From: Acidobacteria bacterium 28-9
Lineage (GTDB): Bacteria; Acidobacteriota; Blastocatellia; Pyrinomonadales; Pyrinomonadaceae
DNA: 64,000 nucleotides
Reading direction: 5' to 3'
NCBI GenBank assembly: GCA_002050355.1
Contig: MWYY01000057.1
Location: forward strand, 1 to 64,000
Part shown: positions 59,940-64,000 of the stretch, piece by piece
How positions within the stretch are numbered: the stretch's first letter is position 1
How the letters are laid out: every line of letters begins with the position of its first letter
Notes under the pieces: model-generated
What the model saw: the letters and a program-made list of their open reading frames with translations, nothing else
The model's database searches: none
Told to the model about the DNA's origin: nothing
Position numbers and translations under genes: made by a program

Positions 59940-60719
59940 GCTGAATCTTTCGCCCAAATATAAGCGTCTGACTTCTGCATCTTCAATTAATTGCTTTGGT
60001 TCGCCGCTTCGCAGAATCTCGCCTTCGGTCATAATATAAGCGCGATCGGTGATTGCCAGTGTTTCGCGGACATTGTGGTCGGTGATTAAAATTCCGATGC
60101 CTTGATTTTTCAGATAAAGAATAATTTCGCGGATGTCGTCAATGGCAATCGGGTCAATCCCCGCAAACGGTTCGTCGAGCAGAATATACTGCGGCTCGGT
60201 CGCCAGACAGCGCGCAATTTCAACGCGCCGCCGTTCGCCGCCCGACAGCGCGTCGCCGCGGGTTCGGCGAACGTGGGCAACGCCGAATTCTTTCAGTAGT
60301 TCTTCAAGACGTGCAAAACGCTCGGCGCGTTTCATTTTCATCGTTTCCAAAACAGCTAAAATATTTTGCTCCGCGCTCATCTTTCGGAAAATCGAAGGTT
60401 CCTGCGGCAAATAACCCAAACCCAAACGCGCCCGCAGATACATCGGAAGTTTTGTTACGTCGCGTCCGTTCAGATAAATTTTCCCCGCCTCGGCTTGTTC
60501 GAGTCCGGTCATCATATAAAACGTCGTAGTTTTCCCCGCGCCGTTTGCGCCGAGAAGCCCGACAACTTCGCCTTGCTCGACAAAAAGACTGACGTTATTA
60601 ACCACGCGCCTTCGCCCATAGGTTTTTTGCAAATTTAGAGCCGACAATGAATCAGCGAGGATAGTTTGGTAACTGCCGTTTGAGGAATTTGAATTTTCCG
60701 TTTGGATAGAATCCGACAT
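59934..60719 (-). CDS. lptB: LPS export ABC transporter ATP-binding protein
   Basis: The 261-residue ATPase has Walker [17 protein letters not shown], signature [16 protein letters not shown], Walker [19 protein letters not shown] and the LptB-typical [11 protein letters not shown] and [10 protein letters not shown]. It powers lipopolysaccharide extraction by LptFG and transfer to LptC/LptA. The first 25 residues are Ser/Asn-rich and absent from most LptB proteins, so the true start could be about 23 codons downstream. The gene lies between the LptC/A protein and rpoN. Confidence 0.95.
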   Translation of the reverse strand: MSDSIQTENSNSSNGSYQTILADSLSALNLQKTYGRRRVVNNVSLFVEQGEVVGLLGANGAGKTTTFYMMTGLEQAEAGKIYLNGRDVTKLPMYLRARLGLGYLPQEPSIFRKMSAEQNILAVLETMKMKRAERFARLEELLKEFGVAHVRRTRGDALSGGERRRVEIARCLATEPQYILLDEPFAGIDPIAIDDIREIILYLKNQGIGILITDHNVRETLAITDRAYIMTEGEILRSGEPKQLIEDAEVRRLYLGERFSL

Positions 60720-60826
60720 TTCAGAAAAAGTTTATTGAAAAAATCGGAAAAGGTGAAGTGATGAAATCTTAATATTATTCAAATCGTCTGCGAGTAAAGT
60801 TCATATTCGCTAAATGCTGAAAGTTG

Positions 60827-63571
60827 TTATTGTTTTTTAATTTTATAAACGCTGCGGATTCTGCCCGTATTTGTCTGGCTGGTTTTGCTTTCGCCGACAA
60901 TGCGGTTTTCACGCAAAAAGACAGTAACCTGCGCGCCTTGCGACGAACCGTTTTCAGCGTCTTCGATGAGGGCGGGATTTCCGCGCAAAATTATGCTTTC
61001 GTTTTCAGCGGTATATTGAGCGTAATCGCCGGCGGCACGGCGTTTTGGCTGCGTTACGACGACGTTGTTTTCGGCGATTGTTTGCGCGACTTCGTTTTTG
61101 TCGTTCATCAAAACGTTTGCCACGCCCGCGACGATTCTGTCCGTGCCTTGTCTGATGTCAACATTGCCTTCGTAACGAAGTGAATTGTTGCTGCGGTTGT
61201 AAATCATTTTTTGGGCGGCGGCAAAAACCGGAACATTTGATTCTTTGCCATTTTCACGTTTTTTGGCGTTATACAAAAGACTCTGCACCGCACCCTCGCC
61301 GAGAAGCTGTCCGTCTTTTTGTTTGATAAAAAGACGGTCGGCGCGAACATAATTATTTTCCTGCCAAGCGCGCGCGTTTCCGGTGTAAAGCGCGGTTTCC
61401 GCCTGATGATTAAATTCAGCGGCTTCCGCAGTGATAAAAACGGGCGCGCCCGAATTACTGAATGGCGTCGCGCCGCCGGTTTGTTTCTGGCTGTAATAAG
61501 TTGTGCTGACTTTACCGCGCAAAGCGGATTTCTCGCCGCGCGTGTGCCAATCAATCTCGCCCGCTTTGGCTCGCGCCTGCGCGTCCCAAACGGTCGGCTC
61601 GCCGCCGCGAAGTCTGAGAACTTTGTCGCTCGCCGAAAAACTAAATTGATTTGCAATCGCATTGCGGTCGCGCTCGGAAAATTTCGCGTTGCCAAACGCT
61701 TCAAAACTCTCGACATCCTGTGTTTTCTGGCTGAAAGCGGCGTTTAATTTATCGGCTGAAATAGTCTGCGTTCCGCGATTTGTGTCCGCCACGGTCGGCA
61801 CGCGAACCGTTTTTGATTTGCCCGTCGCGGCGCAATTCTTGGCGTTGTTTCCCGTCGGGAAAAAGTCGCAGTCAAAGCGCGCGGCGTTTATAGTGGTTTT
61901 GTAATTTTCCGGCGCCGACTGCAAAGGCTCGACGAAAAGCTCGGCGTTTCCAACTGCTTCGGCGCGCTGAAAATCTCTGCCCGAAGCGTTCATTATCGTT
62001 ATAACTTTGTCAGCCGTTAATTTTTTGTTGGAGGCATGCGGATTATTCGTCGGCGCATTCATCTGAATCGTCGTGCGCCCGTCGGTCTGCATCTGCTGCA
62101 AAAGTCCTGCGCCTTGAAACGTTAATTTTATAGCGTTCGGTGCGGAAAGTGTAACTTTTGAGTATTCCTGTGCATTTGCCGGAACTAAAACCGCGCTGCT
62201 CGAACCCGTGGCGTTTGCCGTCTGAAGTTGCTGATTGTCTCCGAAAACTGCGTTTAATTCGTTTGCCGAAACTTCAGTTGTGCGCTCGTTTGTTGTTTGT
62301 TTTAAATACGCATTGCCTTTTGCATAGCCATTTTTCAGCTTTTTGTTGGCAAAAAGCTCCGCCGTCAAATTGTCGCCTTTCAAAAAATCGTTCCCCTGCG
62401 TAATTTCCGCCGCGCCGGTGAGGAAAATTTTGCCGTTCGATTGTTCGTAAACGGCGTCGTTTGATTTAATGATTGTCGGCTTGTTGTCTTCGACGGTGAC
62501 GATTTCGACGCCGTTTTTCAATTCAAATCTGTCGGCGTCTTTTTCGTAAACGGCGTAATTTGATTTTATTTTCGTCGGTTTGTCATTGTTCGAAGCGGTT
62601 TCGATGTCAACGCTTTCAAACAGTTCAAAGCGTTTGACTTCTTTTTCGACATTCGCAACAACGCGATTGGCTTTTGTTTTCGTCCATTTAGTATTATTTT
62701 TCGTTGGCTTTTGAAAAATTTCGACGTTGCCGTTTAAATCAATTTTTCTAACTTGTTTGTCTATAAAAAAAGCTGTCGCTCGATTTGCCTGAATGTCGGT
62801 CGGCTGTGCGAGTTCACCTGAATTTGTCGGCATTACGTTTATTTTTACGTCGTGTGCAAATTCGATTTTCTCCGCCGATTGGTCAACGACAGCGTTTCCG
62901 GCGGAAATTTTCGCATACTGGACATTCGATTTTGCAAGTTCGGGTGACTCGGAAGCGTTTATCTCAACTGCTTTAAGCAGTTCGAGCCGCTTTTCCTTGA
63001 TTTTAACAATTGCGCCGACGGATTTTCCCGTCACGTTTTCGCGCGCAAACTCAATTGCCTCTTCAGATTCCGCCGTCTCGGTCGCTTTGTCGTAAGAAAG
63101 CTGCTCGGTTTTAACTTTCAAAGCGTCGCGCGTTTCAATATCAACGTTTCCAGAGAAATACGCATTAAAATTTTTCGTTCCGTCCTCGACCGGAATGTAA
63201 ATCGCTTTTTGCGCTGTAATTTTGTCGGAATTTGTGCCGGCATCATCAAAAACCTGCAAGAAAACGTTTTCCAGTTCAAGGTGATTGTCCGTGTAAGCAG
63301 TCGCGTGGTCAGCTTTTAAGTAATATTTAACGACATCGCCGTCGGCTTCGCGCCGCTCGTAACCGTTAATTTCCGCGACCACATCTTTGGAAAGCTCGGT
63401 CGGAAGGCTTTTCATCCGAAACTCCTTGTTGTTCCGAGCGCGATAAAAGCCGACGCCGATTGCCAAAACCGTAGCAACGAGCGCTAAAAGTGCCGCGCCG
63501 CGAAAGATTTGTGGCATGTGCGCACGGAGTTCTAGATTTTTGACGTTTTTGCGTTGGACGGTTTCCGACAT
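60827..63571 (-). CDS. Giant LptC/LptA-like (OstA) periplasmic LPS-transport protein
   Basis: The 914-residue protein has one N-terminal membrane helix (about 25-44, RGAALLALVATVLAIGVGFY). An LptC-like segment follows (about 60-215, GYERREADGDVVKYYLKADHATAYTDNHLELENV). Then come repeated OstA/LptA-type beta-strand segments to about residue 890, for example FELKNGVEIVTVEDNKPTIIKSNDAVYEQSNGKIFLTGAAEITQGNDF and NSLRYEGNVDIRQGTDRIVAGVANVLMN. Separate LptC (about 190 aa) and LptA (about 185 aa) are usual. This looks like a fused, extended bridge across the periplasm. It starts with a 1-nt TAATG overlap with the gene upstream. Confidence 0.85.
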   Translation of the reverse strand: MSETVQRKNVKNLELRAHMPQIFRGAALLALVATVLAIGVGFYRARNNKEFRMKSLPTELSKDVVAEINGYERREADGDVVKYYLKADHATAYTDNHLELENVFLQVFDDAGTNSDKITAQKAIYIPVEDGTKNFNAYFSGNVDIETRDALKVKTEQLSYDKATETAESEEAIEFARENVTGKSVGAIVKIKEKRLELLKAVEINASESPELAKSNVQYAKISAGNAVVDQSAEKIEFAHDVKINVMPTNSGELAQPTDIQANRATAFFIDKQVRKIDLNGNVEIFQKPTKNNTKWTKTKANRVVANVEKEVKRFELFESVDIETASNNDKPTKIKSNYAVYEKDADRFELKNGVEIVTVEDNKPTIIKSNDAVYEQSNGKIFLTGAAEITQGNDFLKGDNLTAELFANKKLKNGYAKGNAYLKQTTNERTTEVSANELNAVFGDNQQLQTANATGSSSAVLVPANAQEYSKVTLSAPNAIKLTFQGAGLLQQMQTDGRTTIQMNAPTNNPHASNKKLTADKVITIMNASGRDFQRAEAVGNAELFVEPLQSAPENYKTTINAARFDCDFFPTGNNAKNCAATGKSKTVRVPTVADTNRGTQTISADKLNAAFSQKTQDVESFEAFGNAKFSERDRNAIANQFSFSASDKVLRLRGGEPTVWDAQARAKAGEIDWHTRGEKSALRGKVSTTYYSQKQTGGATPFSNSGAPVFITAEAAEFNHQAETALYTGNARAWQENNYVRADRLFIKQKDGQLLGEGAVQSLLYNAKKRENGKESNVPVFAAAQKMIYNRSNNSLRYEGNVDIRQGTDRIVAGVANVLMNDKNEVAQTIAENNVVVTQPKRRAAGDYAQYTAENESIILRGNPALIEDAENGSSQGAQVTVFLRENRIVGESKTSQTNTGRIRSVYKIKKQ

Positions 63572-64000
63572 TATAATTTGAAGTTTGCGGCGATTTTTGA
63601 GTTGCGAATTTTTCCTGTGTGCGAAAAGAAATTAACTTTGCCTTGTTCGTCCACAATCCAAACTTCGTACGCACCCTTTTCCAGATAAAGACGGGTTTTT
63701 TCTTCCATTTCGGCACAACTGTTAGCGGGCGACTTTATCTCGACACAAATCTCGGGAGCTTTCGGATAAGGCGTTTTATCGCCGAACTCAGCGAAGAACT
63801 CATCAGAAGCCCAGGCGACATCGGCAACTCTGACGCCTTCGCCGGTTAATATTGAACATTCAACAATAATCACGCCGCTCTTTTTTCTCGCTTTAATTTC
63901 ACTACCGACATTAAATTGAAGAATACCGTGCCAATTTGAAGCCGGACTCATCAAAATAGTGCCGTATTTATTGAGTTCAACTTTATATGGAATATTCCGA
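63571..64000 (-). CDS. Uma2-family (DUF820) putative nuclease, 5' end outside the window
   Basis: The frame stays open to the window edge, so only the C-terminal 142 residues or so are present. PYKVELNKYGTILMSPASNWHG, ADVAWASDEFF, APEICVEIKSPANS and KTRLYLEKGAYEVWIVD follow the Uma2 (PD-(D/E)XK-like) pattern. The start lies beyond position 64000; the internal ATG at 63954 is not the likely start. Such genes are abundant in cyanobacteria and Acidobacteria and have no firm function. Its stop overlaps the LptC/A start (TAATG), so it may be in the same transcript. Confidence 0.82.
   Translation of the reverse strand, partial: RNIPYKVELNKYGTILMSPASNWHGILQFNVGSEIKARKKSGVIIVECSILTGEGVRVADVAWASDEFFAEFGDKTPYPKAPEICVEIKSPANSCAEMEEKTRLYLEKGAYEVWIVDEQGKVNFFSHTGKIRNSKIAANFKL

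Noticed and set aside
1-64000. tRNA, rRNA, prophage or insertion-sequence transposase genes
   Set aside because: Intergenic regions were read for cloverleaf-like and transposase-like signals and none was found.

Overview
The window reads as chromosomal DNA of a Gram-negative bacterium, most likely an acidobacterium close to the Blastocatellia. Support: an LPS gene set (lpxC, an LptC/LptA-like giant protein, lptB, GT9 and WaaE-like glycosyltransferases), a secreted VWA protein of the kind called VWFA-related Acidobacterial domain, a YpdA-type bacillithiol disulfide reductase, and moderate GC content with long AT-rich intergenic stretches. The phylum call is inference from protein content; no rRNA or tRNA gene was seen.

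Layout. 1-13.9 kb: housekeeping genes, mostly on the minus strand (ppa, acyl-CoA carboxyltransferase, an ATP-grasp protein with an unknown partner, lpxC, gnd, a PLP dehydratase, cinA, a ferredoxin-like protein, fur). 14-18.6 kb: M48 protease, FkbM methyltransferase, propeller protein, PhzF. 18.6-23.1 kb: rpsA (ribosomal protein S1), broken in this sequence by an exact 838-bp tandem duplication, then HU and a HIT protein. 23.1-25.3 kb: a small array of integron-type gene cassettes with two related attC-like sites and no integrase, carrying secreted SnoaL-like proteins and an esterase. 25.6-42.6 kb: pgpH, hflX, a LexA-like protein, LPS glycosyltransferase, recQ, ypdA, ygfZ, mrp, a seven-blade YVTN propeller, an A-type Fe-S carrier and an NlpC/P60 endopeptidase. 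42.7-53.1 kb: gap, a TolC-like protein, a UDP-galactofuranose/surface-glycan group (GH1-like enzyme, glycosyltransferase, glf, WaaE-like GT2) and three secreted proteins. 53.2-64 kb: one long minus-strand run of lptCA - lptB - rpoN - hpf - rapZ - EIIA-Man - HPr - arginase - ddl, an extended version of the lpt/rpoN/hpf/rapZ/PTS neighbourhood of proteobacteria.

The most unusual structural theme is a set of intergenic arrays built from degenerate 7-bp or 9-bp units, often arranged as inverted pairs. At least nine flanking genes have their stop codon inside or directly against such an array. One inverted pair brackets a 23S-rRNA-intervening-sequence (S23/four-helix-bundle) type gene, giving a compact IVS-like unit outside rRNA. 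One array lies inside ygfZ and is translated.

Other points for a second look: RapZ with Met in place of the Walker A lysine, a LexA-like repressor with an intact Ser/Lys dyad but no Ala-Gly cleavage site, a sigma-54-like promoter in front of lpxC, and a decayed fragment of a streptomycin/hydroxyurea-kinase-like gene. Positions 1-221, before ppa, hold nothing I can name.
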